A stretch of DNA of 64,000 nt from Oxalobacteraceae bacterium (GCA_025352145.1 JANXTY010000069.1:1-64000), one strand, 5' to 3'; numbered from the stretch's first letter, positions 9,629 to 20,975 are shown. The notes: generated by a model not told the origin, from the sequence alone. Program-made: numbers and translations.

Positions 9629-11356
9629 ATGAGTTCAGAAATAGATTTGCCAATTACTGGCGCGGAAATATTGGTGCGTTGCTTGGCTGAGGAGGGCGTA
9701 GAACACGTCTTTGGTTATCCCGGTGGAGCCGTATTGTATATTTACGATGCTATCTTCAATCAGGATAAGTTTCAGCATATTCTGGTGCGCCATGAGCAGG
9801 CTGCGGTACATGCTGCTGATGCCTATTCACGTAGCTCTAATAAAATTGGCGTGGCTCTCGTTACGTCGGGTCCTGGTGTAACCAATGCAGTAACCGGTTT
9901 GTCTACTGCTTACATGGATTCGATTCCGATGGTGGTGATATCGGGCCAAGTGCCAAGCCACGCCATTGGCCAGGATGCATTTCAGGAATGTGATGCCGTG
10001 GGTATTACACGCCCCGTTGTGAAGCATAATTTTCTTGTCAGAGATGTTAAAGATTTGGCAGAGACGATTAAAAAAGCTTTTTTTATTGCTAAGACAGGTC
10101 GACCTGGTCCTGTGCTGGTAGATATTCCTAAAGATATTACGATGCATAAATGCGTTTTCAACTATCCGAAAGAAGTTGAAATGCGCTCCTATAAGCCTGT
10201 CGATAAGGGGCATTCTGGACAAATTCGTAAAGCATTGCAATTGCTGTTGCAAGCGGAACGGCCGATGATTTATGCGGGCGGCGGCGTCATCCTTGCTGAC
10301 GCTGCCCCTGAGTTAAACAGACTTGTCGATAAGCTCGGTTTTCCTTGTACTACAACCTTGATGGGTCTCGGAGGATATAAATCTTCCAGTGATAAATTCG
10401 TCGGCATGCCCGGAATGCATGGCACGTATGAAGCCAATATGGCGATGCAGCATTGTGATGTGTTGATTTCGATTGGTGCGCGCTTTGATGATCGTGTCAT
10501 TGGTAATCCTAAACATTTCGCTTCTCATCCGCGCAAAATTATTCACGTCGATATTGATCCGTCGTCGATTTCCAAGCGGGTCAAAGTGGATATCCCCATT
10601 GTTGGCAATGTAAAAGACGTATTGGAAGATTTGTTGATGCAACTCGATGCAAGCGATGTCAAAGTCAATGCCCAGCCATTGACGCATTGGTGGAAGCAGA
10701 TTAATGAATGGCGCGAGCGCGATTGTTTGAAATATCCTACTTCGAATGAAGTCATCAAACCGCAGTCGGTGATCGAAAAAGTATGGGATATTACCCACGG
10801 CGATGCATTTATTACCTCAGATGTGGGGCAGCATCAGATGTGGGCAGCGCAATATTATCGTTTCGACAAACCCCGGCGCTGGATAAACTCTGGTGGTCTA
10901 GGAACTATGGGGGTTGGCTTGCCCTATGCAATGGGTGTGCAAATGGCCAATCCAGATGCGACGGTTGCTTGTATTACGGGAGAAGGTTCAATCCAGATGT
11001 GTATTCAGGAGTTGGCTACTTGTAAGCAGTATCACTTGACGCCGAAAATCATTCTCTTGAATAACCGTTTTTTAGGCATGGTACGGCAATGGCAGGAAAT
11101 CGATTATGGAGGACGTTATGCCGAGTCCTATATGGATTCTTTGCCGGACTTCAGTAAGCTTGCAGAGGCTTACGGCCATGTTGGCATGAAAATCGAAAAT
11201 CCCGCAGATGTCGATGGTGCATTGAAAGAAGCATTTGGCATGAAGGATCGACTGGTCTTCATGAACTTCATTACAGATCAAGCCGAAAACGTCTGGCCTA
11301 TGGTCAAAGCTGGAAAAGGTCTTACTGAAATGCTTTTAGGTTCGGAGGATCTATAA
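9629..11356 (+). CDS. ilvI: Acetolactate synthase large (catalytic) subunit
   Basis: The enzyme condenses two pyruvates (or pyruvate with 2-oxobutyrate) to acetohydroxy acids, the first common step of valine, leucine and isoleucine synthesis. It uses ThDP, Mg and FAD. The 575 residues show the three expected domains: the N-terminal ThDP pyrimidine domain with GYPGGAVLYIYD and the catalytic Glu in RHEQAAVHAADAY; a central FAD-linked domain; and a C-terminal ThDP pyrophosphate domain with a GEGSIQM...NN metal-binding motif. The small subunit follows one base after the stop. Named ilvI by pairing with an ilvH-like subunit; ilvB would be an equally fair label. Confidence 0.96.
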   Translation: MSSEIDLPITGAEILVRCLAEEGVEHVFGYPGGAVLYIYDAIFNQDKFQHILVRHEQAAVHAADAYSRSSNKIGVALVTSGPGVTNAVTGLSTAYMDSIPMVVISGQVPSHAIGQDAFQECDAVGITRPVVKHNFLVRDVKDLAETIKKAFFIAKTGRPGPVLVDIPKDITMHKCVFNYPKEVEMRSYKPVDKGHSGQIRKALQLLLQAERPMIYAGGGVILADAAPELNRLVDKLGFPCTTTLMGLGGYKSSSDKFVGMPGMHGTYEANMAMQHCDVLISIGARFDDRVIGNPKHFASHPRKIIHVDIDPSSISKRVKVDIPIVGNVKDVLEDLLMQLDASDVKVNAQPLTHWWKQINEWRERDCLKYPTSNEVIKPQSVIEKVWDITHGDAFITSDVGQHQMWAAQYYRFDKPRRWINSGGLGTMGVGLPYAMGVQMANPDATVACITGEGSIQMCIQELATCKQYHLTPKIILLNNRFLGMVRQWQEIDYGGRYAESYMDSLPDFSKLAEAYGHVGMKIENPADVDGALKEAFGMKDRLVFMNFITDQAENVWPMVKAGKGLTEMLLGSEDL

Positions 11357-11357
11357 C

Positions 11358-11849
11358 ATGCGCCACATCATTTCTGTCTTATTGGAAAACGAAGCGGGGG
11401 CCTTATCGCGTGTCGTAGGCCTATTTTCGGCGCGTGGTTATAACATTGAAACCCTGACTGTAGCGCCGACTGAAGACGCCACCCTGTCTCGCATGACCAT
11501 TGTGACCAGCGGATCAGACGATATTATTGAGCAGATTACCAAGCATCTGAATCGTTTGATCGAGGTCGTCAAAGTAGTTGACTTGACTGAAGGTGCGCAT
11601 ATTGAGCGTGAATTGATGCTTATAAAAGTGCGTGCGGTCGGGAAAGAGCGTGAGGAGATGAAACGTACTGCGGATATATTTCGCGGTCGCATCATCGATG
11701 TGACCGAGAAGACTTATACCATTGAGTTGACTGGTAACAAAGCCAAGCTCGACGCCTTCATTGATTCGATTGATCGCGCCTCCATTCTGGAAACTGTCCG
11801 TACCGGGGGGTCTGGTATCGGTCGAGGTGAACGTATTCTCAAAGCCTGA
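11358..11849 (+). CDS. ilvH: Acetolactate synthase small (regulatory) subunit
   Basis: This 163-residue partner activates the catalytic subunit and confers valine feedback inhibition. The N-terminal ACT domain is evident (MRHIISVLLENEAGALSRVV and FSARGYNIETLTVAPTED), followed by the C-terminal ferredoxin-like domain typical of IlvH. The ATG follows the ilvI stop immediately, so the two subunits are probably made in a coupled way. It ends 60 bp before ilvC and belongs to the same operon. Confidence 0.96.
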   Translation: MRHIISVLLENEAGALSRVVGLFSARGYNIETLTVAPTEDATLSRMTIVTSGSDDIIEQITKHLNRLIEVVKVVDLTEGAHIERELMLIKVRAVGKEREEMKRTADIFRGRIIDVTEKTYTIELTGNKAKLDAFIDSIDRASILETVRTGGSGIGRGERILKA

Positions 11850-11876
11850 TGCACTTCAACCATCTATTAACATTAA

Positions 11877-12926
<1,050 letters not shown>

Positions 12927-12950
12927 TACCACTATTTGTTAGAAAAATAG

Positions 12951-12983
12951 AATGGGGCGACACGGTGTGTGGCCCCATTTTTA
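12951..12983 (+). terminator. Intrinsic terminator after ilvC
   Basis: AATGGGGC (12951-12958) pairs with GCCCCATT (12972-12979) and is followed by a short T-run. It closes the ilvIHC operon. Confidence 0.8.
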
Positions 12984-13128
12984 TGAGTCGTCCTTACCGT
13001 ATAAGGTTCCACTTTTGAATAGATCGATGTACGCATCTTTCTTCGACCTTCATTCATGTATGGAATGGATGCGTTCTTTGCCAGTAATACATCTTAAAAA
13101 CGTATACCTAAGCTAAGAGGAACTTATT

Positions 13129-13320
13129 ATGGACGGAAGTAAATCACGCATCGCAAGCGTCTTTTTGGGGGTGATTTTTATTGGTTGTCAGCCTTCTGCT
13201 ACACCGCCCGATTTGCTCAAGACTCAGCGTGAATCTCTTGAGAAAGCCAAGGCAGTCGATGGTCAATTGCAGAAAAAAGCGGAAGAGGATAGAAAAGCGA
13301 TCGATGACGCACAGCGTTGA
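13129..13320 (+). CDS. Small predicted lipoprotein
   Basis: The 63-residue protein has a basic start, a short hydrophobic core and a lipobox-like sequence (VIFIGC), so Cys20 would be acylated after signal cleavage. The mature part is a short charged helix (KTQRESLEKAKAVDGQLQKKAEEDRK) probably forming a coiled coil. A ribosome site AAGAGGAA precedes the ATG. Small lipoproteins of this kind recur between ilvC and pssA in Burkholderiales. No function is known to me. Confidence 0.75.
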   Translation: MDGSKSRIASVFLGVIFIGCQPSATPPDLLKTQRESLEKAKAVDGQLQKKAEEDRKAIDDAQR

Positions 13321-13473
13321 ATGGAGGGGCATTTGATAGAAGTTTCCTGAGGAAATATTCAACTGTTCAATGCAGCCTCTTTGCCATCTGCAGCCCATCT
13401 TGTATCGTTGTTCCTCATTGCTCTATATTGCCCAATTCTGAATGTTTTATGCACCCTATTGAAACGGATTCGT

Positions 13474-14358
13474 ATGGCTACTTTCCATCGTCGTAGAGTG
13501 AAAAATAGTGTGCCTCGTGGTTCCAAAGCGTTGCGCACTACTAGACTCTCTTTTCAGCGTCCGCATTTGCCAGAGGAAGTGCGGTTACCGCACAAGACCT
13601 TGCGGAGCAGAAGTATTTATCTATTGCCCAATGCATTTACTACGGCTGCGTTATTTTGTGGGTTTTATGCCATTGTGATGGCGATGAACCAAAAATTCGA
13701 GTTTGCATCGTTGGCTATTTTTATTGCGATGGTATTGGACAGTCTCGATGGTCGTATTGCTCGATTGACTAATACGCAGAGCGAATTCGGTGCGCAATAT
13801 GACAGTTTGTCAGACATGGTTTCATTTGGTGTAGCACCAGCCTTGGTGGTGTATCAGTGGTCTTTTGTTGGTATGGGCAAGCTGGGTTGGCTTGCGGCCT
13901 TCGTATATTGCGCGGGCGCTGCGTTGCGCTTGGCGCGCTTCAATACCAATATCGAAGTGGTCGATAAGCGCTATTTCCAAGGCTTGCCTAGTCCGGCCGC
14001 CGCCGCATTGGTGGCGGGATTCATCTATCTGATGAACGATTTTGGATTTGATGGAAAAGATCTGCGATGGTTTGCTTGGATAATCACTTTGTTTGCAGGC
14101 CTGACGATGGTGACCAACGTCCCTTTTTACAGCTTTAAAGACATCAATTTTCGCAAATCGGTACCTTTTATTATGGTTTTCATTATCGTGCTGGTGATCG
14201 TCGCGTTGGCATCGGATACGCCGAAAATATTATTTGGATTGTTCGTACTATACGGATTGTCGGGCTACGGTGTTTATTTCTGGCGATTGTTTAAAGGTAA
14301 ACCCGTTAGCATGGTGCAGACCGACGAAGATGATGTGGATGTGCATGAAGACCATTAA
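13474..14358 (+). CDS. pssA: CDP-diacylglycerol--serine O-phosphatidyltransferase
   Basis: The enzyme makes phosphatidylserine from CDP-diacylglycerol and serine in the inner membrane, the precursor of phosphatidylethanolamine. The CDP-alcohol phosphotransferase signature is complete: DSLDGRIARLT...FGAQYDSLSD, i.e. DG..AR........G...D...D. The 294-residue protein has about six to seven membrane segments and an acidic C-terminal tail (DEDDVDVHEDH). The ATG at 13474 (MATFHRRRVK) gives a basic cytoplasmic N-terminus; an upstream in-frame start would add an unlikely hydrophobic extension. The ribosome site is weak. It sits between ilvC and leuA, as in related genomes. Confidence 0.93.
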   Translation: MATFHRRRVKNSVPRGSKALRTTRLSFQRPHLPEEVRLPHKTLRSRSIYLLPNAFTTAALFCGFYAIVMAMNQKFEFASLAIFIAMVLDSLDGRIARLTNTQSEFGAQYDSLSDMVSFGVAPALVVYQWSFVGMGKLGWLAAFVYCAGAALRLARFNTNIEVVDKRYFQGLPSPAAAALVAGFIYLMNDFGFDGKDLRWFAWIITLFAGLTMVTNVPFYSFKDINFRKSVPFIMVFIIVLVIVALASDTPKILFGLFVLYGLSGYGVYFWRLFKGKPVSMVQTDEDDVDVHEDH

Positions 14359-14429
14359 GGACATGCAAGTAGCTTTAAAACTGTGGTGAACTGACGCACC
14401 TATTTTGGGGTATTTCCAAGGAACCTAAC

Positions 14430-15977
14430 ATGACTTACGCATCCAATAAACTCATCATTTTTGATACCACTTTGCGGGACGGCGAACAATCGCCGGGCGC
14501 ATCGATGACCAAGGACGAGAAAATTCGTATTGCCAAGCAGCTGGAACGTATGCGGGTCGATGTGATTGAGGCTGGATTTGCCGCAGCTTCGCAAGGTGAT
14601 TTTGATGCTATTAAAGCGATTGCGGGTATCGTGAAAGATTCTACCGTTTGTTCCCTCTCCCGTGCTAACGACCGCGATATTTCTCGTGCCGCTGAAGCGT
14701 TGGCGCCAGCAGCCAGAAAACGTATCCATACCTTTCTGGCGACATCCCCATTGCACATGGAAATGAAATTACGGATGACGCCGGATCAGGTGTTCGAACA
14801 AGCCAAGCGTGCTGTCAAATTTGCCCGGCAGTTTACGGATGACATTGAATTTAGCCCTGAAGATGCCAGTCGTTCGGATATAGATTTTTTGTGTCGCGTA
14901 ATTGAGGCCGTTATTGCAGAAGGTGCCACGACCATCAATTTTCCTGATACCGTCGGCTATGCAGTTCCAGAATTGTTCGCTAACACGATCAAGACTTTGC
15001 GTGAACGCATTCCCAATTCTGACAAGGCCATCTGGTCTGTGCATTGTCACAATGATTTAGGTATGGCAGTAGCCAATTCTCTGGCGGGTGTCATGATTGG
15101 TGGTGCACGGCAAGTGGAATGCACTATCAATGGCTTGGGTGAGCGCGCCGGCAATACTGCGCTGGAAGAAATCGTAATGGCCGTCAAAACACGTAGCGCT
15201 TACTTTAATTTGGAAGTGGGTATTGATACTACTCAGATTGTGCCGACTTCCAAATTGGTATCACAGATCACGGGCTTTGCAGTACAGCCAAACAAGGCGG
15301 TGGTGGGAGCCAATGCTTTTGCGCATGCATCCGGCATTCATCAGGATGGTATTTTGAAAGCACGGGAAACCTACGAGATCATGCGCGCAGAAGATGTCGG
15401 CTGGTCCGCCAACAAGATCGTGTTAGGCAAGCTGTCGGGTCGTAATGCGTTCAAGCAGCGTTTGCAAGAGTTGGGCATTGAACTTGAGTCGGAAGCGGAG
15501 GTGAATGCGGCGTTTGCCCGGTTCAAGGAATTAGCCGATCAAAAATCCGATATTTTCGATGAGGACATCATGGCGTTGGTGTCGGGTGGGCAGCAATCCC
15601 TCGCCGATGATTATTATCAATTCGTGTCTCTGTCCCAGCGTTCCGAAACAGGTGAAAAACCTAGCGCCAAAGTGGTGTTTTCGATTGATAAGCAGGAATT
15701 CACTTGTGAAGCGCAAGGCAATGGCCCTGTCGATGCAACGGTCAATGCGATTGAAAGTCAGACCAAAAGCGGGGCGGAACTTTTATTGTTTTCGGTCAAT
15801 GCAATCACTACGGGAACACAGTCGCAAGGCGAGGTCACTATGCGCTTGTCTAAAGCCGGGCGTATTGTGAATGGTGTGGGGTCTGACCTGGATATTGTGA
15901 TGGCCTCAGCCAAGGCTTATTTGTCCGCACTTAACAAGCTGCATTCAAAAATTGAAAAACTTAACCCCCAGTTGTAG
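14430..15977 (+). CDS. leuA: 2-isopropylmalate synthase
   Basis: The enzyme condenses acetyl-CoA with 2-oxoisovalerate, the committed step of leucine synthesis. At 515 residues it is the long bacterial form. The N-terminal TIM barrel carries [15 protein letters not shown] near residue 11 and the metal-binding [13 protein letters not shown]. The C-terminal third (about residues 390-515) is the LeuA allosteric dimer domain that senses leucine. A GGAACC-type ribosome site precedes the ATG. Together with ilvIHC it covers most of the leucine route in this window. Confidence 0.97.
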   Translation: MTYASNKLIIFDTTLRDGEQSPGASMTKDEKIRIAKQLERMRVDVIEAGFAAASQGDFDAIKAIAGIVKDSTVCSLSRANDRDISRAAEALAPAARKRIHTFLATSPLHMEMKLRMTPDQVFEQAKRAVKFARQFTDDIEFSPEDASRSDIDFLCRVIEAVIAEGATTINFPDTVGYAVPELFANTIKTLRERIPNSDKAIWSVHCHNDLGMAVANSLAGVMIGGARQVECTINGLGERAGNTALEEIVMAVKTRSAYFNLEVGIDTTQIVPTSKLVSQITGFAVQPNKAVVGANAFAHASGIHQDGILKARETYEIMRAEDVGWSANKIVLGKLSGRNAFKQRLQELGIELESEAEVNAAFARFKELADQKSDIFDEDIMALVSGGQQSLADDYYQFVSLSQRSETGEKPSAKVVFSIDKQEFTCEAQGNGPVDATVNAIESQTKSGAELLLFSVNAITTGTQSQGEVTMRLSKAGRIVNGVGSDLDIVMASAKAYLSALNKLHSKIEKLNPQL

Positions 15978-16042
15978 GCCGGTTATCCTGCCCGTGTTTT
16001 ATATGGGGGGATTTTCCAGTTATTTTATTGGGTGGACAATTC

Positions 16043-17539
16043 ATGAATACCTATAAACCAATTGCGAACATGGTCGGGGCTACTTTCAGTTTATTTTCGG
16101 ATGGATGCAAACGGTTTTGCTTCATCGGGATTGGGATACTGTGCGGCATCCTGCAGCCAGTCTTTGCTTTCGACAATTCGGAGTTGCCTGCACCGGCCTC
16201 AAAAGACGATGTGCGTCATGGCTTGAGGGTCAGTGATAATCATCGTTATTTGGTAGATGCAACGACAGGGCGACCCGTGTTTATTTTAGCGGATACCGCA
16301 TGGAATCTCGGTGCGCTTACCCTGGAAGAAATCGATACTTATCTTCAGAGCCGGGCGGATCACGGTTTTAACACGGTGATGTTTGCCTTGAATTTTGCGC
16401 CGCAGGCAGAGGAGAAAAATGCCTACAGTCAGCCGGCTTATCTTGGGGCGGACAAAACGGATCTGAACCCCGCTTATTTTGAAATGTGTGATGCGATTAT
16501 CAAAAAAGCGGCTGACCGTGGTTTATACGTGATCATTTATGCTATGTGGGCAGGTGAAAAATCCGGCACGATGAACCATTACACCGCCGCTCAGCTGAAT
16601 ATTCTGGGACAAGCATTAGGTCGACGGTATCAGGGCGTTCCCAATGTTATTTTTAGTGCCGGTGGTGAGGCATCACCCCATTATATTGAACCGGAACGGG
16701 TGAATGCTTTGGGGCGTGGATTGAAAGAAGGTAGTGCGGGCCGCAATCTGGTAACGGTTCATCCTGTTTCGGGAAATTCCACTTCCAAATTTTATGCAAA
16801 TGAGACATGGTTAGATTTTTATATGAGTCAAGCCAAATCGGGGAGTGCTGCGAACAATGCCGCCTATGATGCTGCTGCGCTGGTGTTGGCTGATTGGAGC
16901 CTTCAGCCCAATCAGACGATCAAGCCTACGATGATGGGGGAACATCGCTATGAATCCGGCACGCAGGAAGATCCCCTTATTCAACGCCGCAGTCTGTACC
17001 AATGCGTTTTTGCCGGTGGGGCGGGTTACGCTTATGGACATAACGCCCTGTGGCAGATGACGCCGCACACGGCTTTACCGTGGATGCTAAAAGGCTGGAA
17101 TCCGGGCGTGAAAAACTGGACACAAGTGCTTGATACGCCCGCAGTCCGACAGCTGGCGTACATCAAGACATTACTTTATTCCTATCCGTATCTTGAGCGT
17201 ATTCCCGATCAAAGCCTGGTGCTGGCCGGACAGGATGCGGATGTCGCGACCCGCACGCAAGCCACGCGCGACGGTACGCTTGAGCATAACAATGCTACTT
17301 ACATCATGGCCTATCTGAGTGCGCCCCAATCCATCACACTTAACACCAGCGTGATGGTGGCACCTGAATTGACCGTATCATGGTTCAATCCCGCTACGGG
17401 CTTGAGCGAGATGGTTCACGACAAGCTCCCGAATCAAGGTAGTTTGAAGCTGGAAAAACGACCGCAGGGCGGTGATTGGGTAGTGGTGATTGAAGATGCT
17501 GCGAAGGGTTATTCGCGGCACATATTGACACGTCATTGA
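16043..17539 (+). CDS. Secreted DUF4038 (apiosidase-like) glycoside hydrolase
   Basis: The 498-residue protein has a long signal-like N-terminus (FCFIGIGILCGILQPVFA). A TIM-barrel DUF4038 domain of the GH140-like group follows: GRPVFILADTAWNLG, FNTVMFALNFAP, and a late GEHRYESG with the expected nucleophile Glu, then AGGAGYAYGHNALWQM. A C-terminal beta domain (about 410-498) matches the usual collagen-binding-type/DUF4038 tail. Enzymes of this clan cut apiose- or other plant-derived glycosidic bonds; the substrate here is inferred and open. I chose ATG 16043; a GTG at 16028 is in frame. It forms a pair with the next gene, 9 bp downstream. Confidence 0.85.
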   Translation: MNTYKPIANMVGATFSLFSDGCKRFCFIGIGILCGILQPVFAFDNSELPAPASKDDVRHGLRVSDNHRYLVDATTGRPVFILADTAWNLGALTLEEIDTYLQSRADHGFNTVMFALNFAPQAEEKNAYSQPAYLGADKTDLNPAYFEMCDAIIKKAADRGLYVIIYAMWAGEKSGTMNHYTAAQLNILGQALGRRYQGVPNVIFSAGGEASPHYIEPERVNALGRGLKEGSAGRNLVTVHPVSGNSTSKFYANETWLDFYMSQAKSGSAANNAAYDAAALVLADWSLQPNQTIKPTMMGEHRYESGTQEDPLIQRRSLYQCVFAGGAGYAYGHNALWQMTPHTALPWMLKGWNPGVKNWTQVLDTPAVRQLAYIKTLLYSYPYLERIPDQSLVLAGQDADVATRTQATRDGTLEHNNATYIMAYLSAPQSITLNTSVMVAPELTVSWFNPATGLSEMVHDKLPNQGSLKLEKRPQGGDWVVVIEDAAKGYSRHILTRH

Positions 17540-17548
17540 GGAGATTAA

Positions 17549-19159
17549 ATGAATAATAAAATTTTGTATCGGCACTTATTTCGTATTTATAAAACTTTTT
17601 TGTCGGTAGCAGTTGTTTTTGCTGCGTGCTTATGTGGTTATAGCAAGCTTGCTGTTGCGTCCGAGATCCAAGTACCACGTTGGGTGCCGCATGATTTCGA
17701 ATTTACGGGGCCGACGGCGTTGGCGAATCCATTCCAAGTTGCGTTTTCCGCCGATGTTACCGGGCCTGCTGGTGCGAAGCTTACGGTGCCTGGATTTTAT
17801 GATGGCAATGGTATGTGGAAGGTCCGTATTTCTGCGCCGGCTGAAGGCGCTTGGTCGCTGGTGACGCATTCCGATGTCGCGCAGCTTGACGGCAAGCGCG
17901 CCGCATTTATGGCCGTGGCTAATCCATCGCCGGGAGCCCATGGTAGCCTACGTGTCGACCCTGCCCATTCGCACCAATTCGTATTTGAGGATGGTACGCA
18001 CTTTCTCCCGGTGGGTTACGAATGTGATTGGCTTTGGGCGCTCGACGTTAACGATGTCGGCTTAAAGACGATTAATCCATTTCTCGATAAGCTCGTTGCG
18101 CACGGGTTTAATTTCATGATCCTCAATGCCTACTCGCACGATACATCGTGGCGCAAAGGCAAGACAGCCGATGATGATTTTGGCCCTCCGCCACTCTATG
18201 CGTGGGAGGGAACTAACGCGCAACCGGACTTTAGCCGGTTCAATCTGGCGTTTTGGCAGCATTACGATCGCATGATCGATGCACTGTCCCAGCGTGGTAT
18301 TTGGACGCATGTGCTGATCAAAGTTTACAATAAGCAAGTGAATTGGCCAGCCAAAGGTAGTGTGGAGGAGGATCAATATTTTCGGTGGTTGATTGCTCGG
18401 TATGCCGCTTATCCAAATATCACATGGGACTTTGCCAAGGAAGCGCAATACGAAAAGGACCTTGATTACAAGCTCGGGCGCTTAAACTTCGTTCGTGCGA
18501 ACGATCCCTATCATCGATTGCTCACAGTGCATGATGACAGCGAGGCCTACGATCACGGTGTGTTTGACAAGCTTGTCGACTATCGCTCCGACCAGCAGCA
18601 TAAGCATTGGCGCGAGAGCATGTTGGCGCACCTTGGGCAGCACGCTTGGCCGGTGATTAATACCGAGTTCGGCTACGAACACGGACCAGGCGGGCTAAAG
18701 GATAGAACCTATAACGTTGCCCAATCGCCTGAGGAAGTTGTGCGACGCGCGTGGGAAGTTTACGTCGCAGGAGGTCTTGGTGCTTACTACTATACTTATA
18801 CTGCATGGGACGTCCTCCGGCCGGAGGTTACGCCTCCAGGCTACGCGTATTTTAAGCACCTCCGCGATTTTTTCGAAACAACAGCCTATTGGCGGATGCA
18901 CCCAATGGATGGCATTAGTAGTTTGGGGTCGACTCTGGCTGAACCGGGCCGAGAATATGTCGTGTTCCTGGGAGAAGCTGCACCTTTTACATTGAAGATT
19001 GAAGGTGCTAGAAAACCATTAGTGGTTGAGTGGTATCAGCCTCTGACTGGCGCACTTAAAAATACGGGTGTTGTGGAAAATGGAAGCGTAACGTTTACAC
19101 CACCTACCGAGTGGGGTGCTGGCCCAGTTGTTTTACATGTCGGAAGCGCGAAACCTTGA
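17549..19159 (+). CDS. Secreted DUF5060/DUF4038-type glycoside hydrolase
   Basis: The 536-residue protein has a signal peptide ending near residue 37 (KLAVAS). An N-terminal DUF5060 Ig-like domain (about 40-130: [20 protein letters not shown], later [15 protein letters not shown]) precedes a TIM barrel of the apiosidase/cellulase-like clan. Candidate catalytic glutamates lie in DFAKEAQYE and in [12 protein letters not shown] short beta domain ends the protein. A strong GAGGAGAT ribosome site precedes the ATG, and the gene is coupled to the DUF4038 gene before it. The two probably act on the same plant polysaccharide outside the cytoplasm. The pair sits between leuA and rpsF, which are housekeeping genes. 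Confidence 0.83.
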   Translation: MNNKILYRHLFRIYKTFLSVAVVFAACLCGYSKLAVASEIQVPRWVPHDFEFTGPTALANPFQVAFSADVTGPAGAKLTVPGFYDGNGMWKVRISAPAEGAWSLVTHSDVAQLDGKRAAFMAVANPSPGAHGSLRVDPAHSHQFVFEDGTHFLPVGYECDWLWALDVNDVGLKTINPFLDKLVAHGFNFMILNAYSHDTSWRKGKTADDDFGPPPLYAWEGTNAQPDFSRFNLAFWQHYDRMIDALSQRGIWTHVLIKVYNKQVNWPAKGSVEEDQYFRWLIARYAAYPNITWDFAKEAQYEKDLDYKLGRLNFVRANDPYHRLLTVHDDSEAYDHGVFDKLVDYRSDQQHKHWRESMLAHLGQHAWPVINTEFGYEHGPGGLKDRTYNVAQSPEEVVRRAWEVYVAGGLGAYYYTYTAWDVLRPEVTPPGYAYFKHLRDFFETTAYWRMHPMDGISSLGSTLAEPGREYVVFLGEAAPFTLKIEGARKPLVVEWYQPLTGALKNTGVVENGSVTFTPPTEWGAGPVVLHVGSAKP

Positions 19160-19167
19160 GAATGAGC

Positions 19168-19205
19168 AGTGGGCTTGCTTGTTGGTTAGGCCCATTGCGT
19201 TTTTA
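19168..19205 (+). terminator. Likely intrinsic terminator after the glycosidase pair
   Basis: AGTGGGCTT (19168-19176) can pair with AGGCCCATT (19188-19196), using two G-U pairs, and is followed after GCG by TTTTTATTTATTT. It lies between the DUF5060 gene and rpsF. Confidence 0.6.
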
Positions 19206-19223
19206 TTTATTTCAGGTTAATAT
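19195..19223 (+). promoter_or_regulatory. Candidate promoter of the rpsF operon
   Basis: TTGCGT (19195-19200) and TAATAT (19218-19223) are separated by 17 bp, about 75 bp before the rpsF start. It overlaps the tail of the terminator above. Inferred from consensus only. Confidence 0.45.
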
Positions 19224-19299
19224 CTTCGACTTTCCTCTTCCCACACTCGTCTTGACGCCGAGGTGGGCGATTTTTCAATCCGTCCAAAAAGGAGATTAC

Positions 19300-19674
19300 A
19301 TGCGTCATTATGAAATAGTATTTATCGTCCACCCGGATCAAAGTGAGCAAGTGCCTGCGATGATCGAACGTTACAAAACCAATGTAACCGCACGTGGTGG
19401 CAAGATTCACCGCGTTGAAGATTGGGGCCGTCGTCAGATGGCTTACATGGTTCAAAAACTCGCAAAAGCCCATTATGTTTGCATGAACATTGAGTGTGAT
19501 AACGAGACGCTGGTCGAGATCGAAACCGCATTCAAATTCAATGATGCTGTGTTGCGCCACCTGACCGTTAAGCTGAAAAAAGCTGAAACAACTCCGTCGC
19601 CGATGATGAAAACGGTACAAAGAGATGACGCAGCCAAGAGTCACCGCGCTGAAGCCCCTGCTGCCGTAGCGTGA
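19300..19674 (+). CDS. rpsF: 30S ribosomal protein S6
   Basis: S6 binds S18 and 16S rRNA in the platform of the small subunit. The 124-residue protein begins [18 protein letters not shown] and contains the conserved [18 protein letters not shown] block; the C-terminal tail is variable. The ATG at 19300 follows an AAAAAGGAG ribosome site and is the family-typical start, although the frame stays open further upstream. It heads the rpsF-priB-rpsR-rplI operon. Confidence 0.97.
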   Translation: MRHYEIVFIVHPDQSEQVPAMIERYKTNVTARGGKIHRVEDWGRRQMAYMVQKLAKAHYVCMNIECDNETLVEIETAFKFNDAVLRHLTVKLKKAETTPSPMMKTVQRDDAAKSHRAEAPAAVA

Positions 19675-19702
19675 TTCTAATCAGGGAACCTGAGCCGTTT
19701 TA

Positions 19703-19999
19703 ATGAATCAGTTTCAATTTGTGGGGAGCATCGTCGAGCGTGAACTATTGCGCTATACCCCGGCAGGTGTTCCGATTGTGTCAGCGAAATTGCTCCACAC
19801 ATCGAAGCAAATTGAAGCAAGTGTTGAACGGTTGGTTGAATTTGAAATTGCTGCGATTGCCGCAGGTGAGATTTCAGGAAAATTCAACTGTGCGCAGTTG
19901 GGGTGTGTGCATCAATTTACAGGGTTTCTGGCACGCAAAAGCCGCAATAGCAAAAGCCTAGTGTTTCACATCATTGATTTATCGCTATCGGTAGCTTAA
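19703..19999 (+). CDS. priB: Primosomal replication protein N
   Basis: PriB is a small single-stranded-DNA-binding OB-fold protein that helps PriA restart stalled replication forks. The 98-residue product (MNQFQFVGSIVERELLRYTP) has the length and the strand pattern of the family. Its place between rpsF and rpsR is the classical PriB position in Beta- and Gammaproteobacteria, which supports the call strongly. No strong ribosome site is visible, so coupling to rpsF translation is plausible. Confidence 0.93.
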   Translation: MNQFQFVGSIVERELLRYTPAGVPIVSAKLLHTSKQIEASVERLVEFEIAAIAAGEISGKFNCAQLGCVHQFTGFLARKSRNSKSLVFHIIDLSLSVA

Positions 20000-20054
20000 T
20001 TATTGAAATAATTAAAAAACTATTAGCGCATTATTTTATATACAGGAGCCTAAA

Positions 20055-20339
20055 ATGGCATTCGGTAAAAAATTCGACAAAAGTAAACTTAAAGAAAAAC
20101 GTAAACAACAAAATCCTTTGTTTAAACGTAAAAAATTCTGCCGCTTTGCAGCAGGTCATGTAGCGCAAGTTGACTATAAAGACATCGATACGCTCAAAGA
20201 TTTCGTCCAGGAAAATGGAAAAATCATGCCAGCACGTCTGACTGGTACCAAAGCGCTTTATCAACGTCAAGTCGATACCGCGATCAAGCGTGCACGCTTC
20301 CTCGCGTTGCTTCCGTACACCGATCTTCACACAGCGTAA
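20055..20339 (+). CDS. rpsR: 30S ribosomal protein S18
   Basis: S18 is the small-subunit partner of S6. The 94-residue protein carries the family hallmarks: a basic N-terminus, [14 protein letters not shown], the [12 protein letters not shown] strand-helix and the ending [13 protein letters not shown]. An AGGAG ribosome site precedes the ATG. It is transcribed with rpsF, priB and rplI. Confidence 0.97.
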   Translation: MAFGKKFDKSKLKEKRKQQNPLFKRKKFCRFAAGHVAQVDYKDIDTLKDFVQENGKIMPARLTGTKALYQRQVDTAIKRARFLALLPYTDLHTA

Positions 20340-20377
20340 TTGACGCAGAGTCAATTACCTCGATCCCGGAGAAAATT

Positions 20378-20830
20378 ATGCAAATTATTCTGTTAGAAAA
20401 AGTCGTTAATGTTGGTAATCTTGGCGAAGTTGTTCGTGTAAAAGATGGCTACGCCCGCAATTTCCTGATACCACAACGTTTGGCACGTCGTGCTACCACT
20501 ACCGCCGTGGCGGAGTTTGAGGCAAGGCGTGCTGAGTTGGAAAAAGCTGCAGCTGAAAAGTTGGCTACCTGCCAAACGCAAGGTGAAAAATTGAGTGGTT
20601 TGACCATTCAGATTTCCCAAAAATCAGGTGTTGACGGTCGTTTGTTTGGTTCTGTCACTAACTTTGATATTGCTGAAGCACTCACCAAGCAAGGTTTTTC
20701 TGTTGAGAAGGCGCAGATTCGTTTGCCATTAGGTCCGCTGAAAATTGCGGGCAACCATGCTGTATCTGTTGCTTTGCATACGGATGTCGTTGTGGAAGTT
20801 ACAGTTGCTGTTATCGGCGAGCATGCCTAA
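20378..20830 (+). CDS. rplI: 50S ribosomal protein L9
   Basis: L9 stretches between the large subunit and neighbouring ribosomes and helps keep the reading frame. The 150-residue protein shows the N-terminal 23S-binding domain ([29 protein letters not shown]), a long connecting helix rich in Glu/Ala/Lys (about residues 42-75) and the C-terminal domain. It is the last ribosomal gene of the operon and is followed by a strong terminator. Confidence 0.97.
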   Translation: MQIILLEKVVNVGNLGEVVRVKDGYARNFLIPQRLARRATTTAVAEFEARRAELEKAAAEKLATCQTQGEKLSGLTIQISQKSGVDGRLFGSVTNFDIAEALTKQGFSVEKAQIRLPLGPLKIAGNHAVSVALHTDVVVEVTVAVIGEHA

Positions 20831-20895
20831 ACATCAATAGGTGTTGATTTAGGTAATACGCAAATAGTAAGTTTTTATTTGTAGTGATTTACTGA

Positions 20896-20926
20896 GTTAA
20901 AAAAGCCAGACTATCCTGGCTTTTTT
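20896..20926 (+). terminator. Intrinsic terminator after rplI
   Basis: AAAAAAGCCAG and CTGGCTTTTTT form a stem around ACTATC, followed by the T-run. It separates the ribosomal operon from dnaB. Confidence 0.88.
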
Positions 20927-20975
20927 ATCGTCTATTTATTTAGAACAGTAAGGCGATGAAGGTATAATTCGCGCC

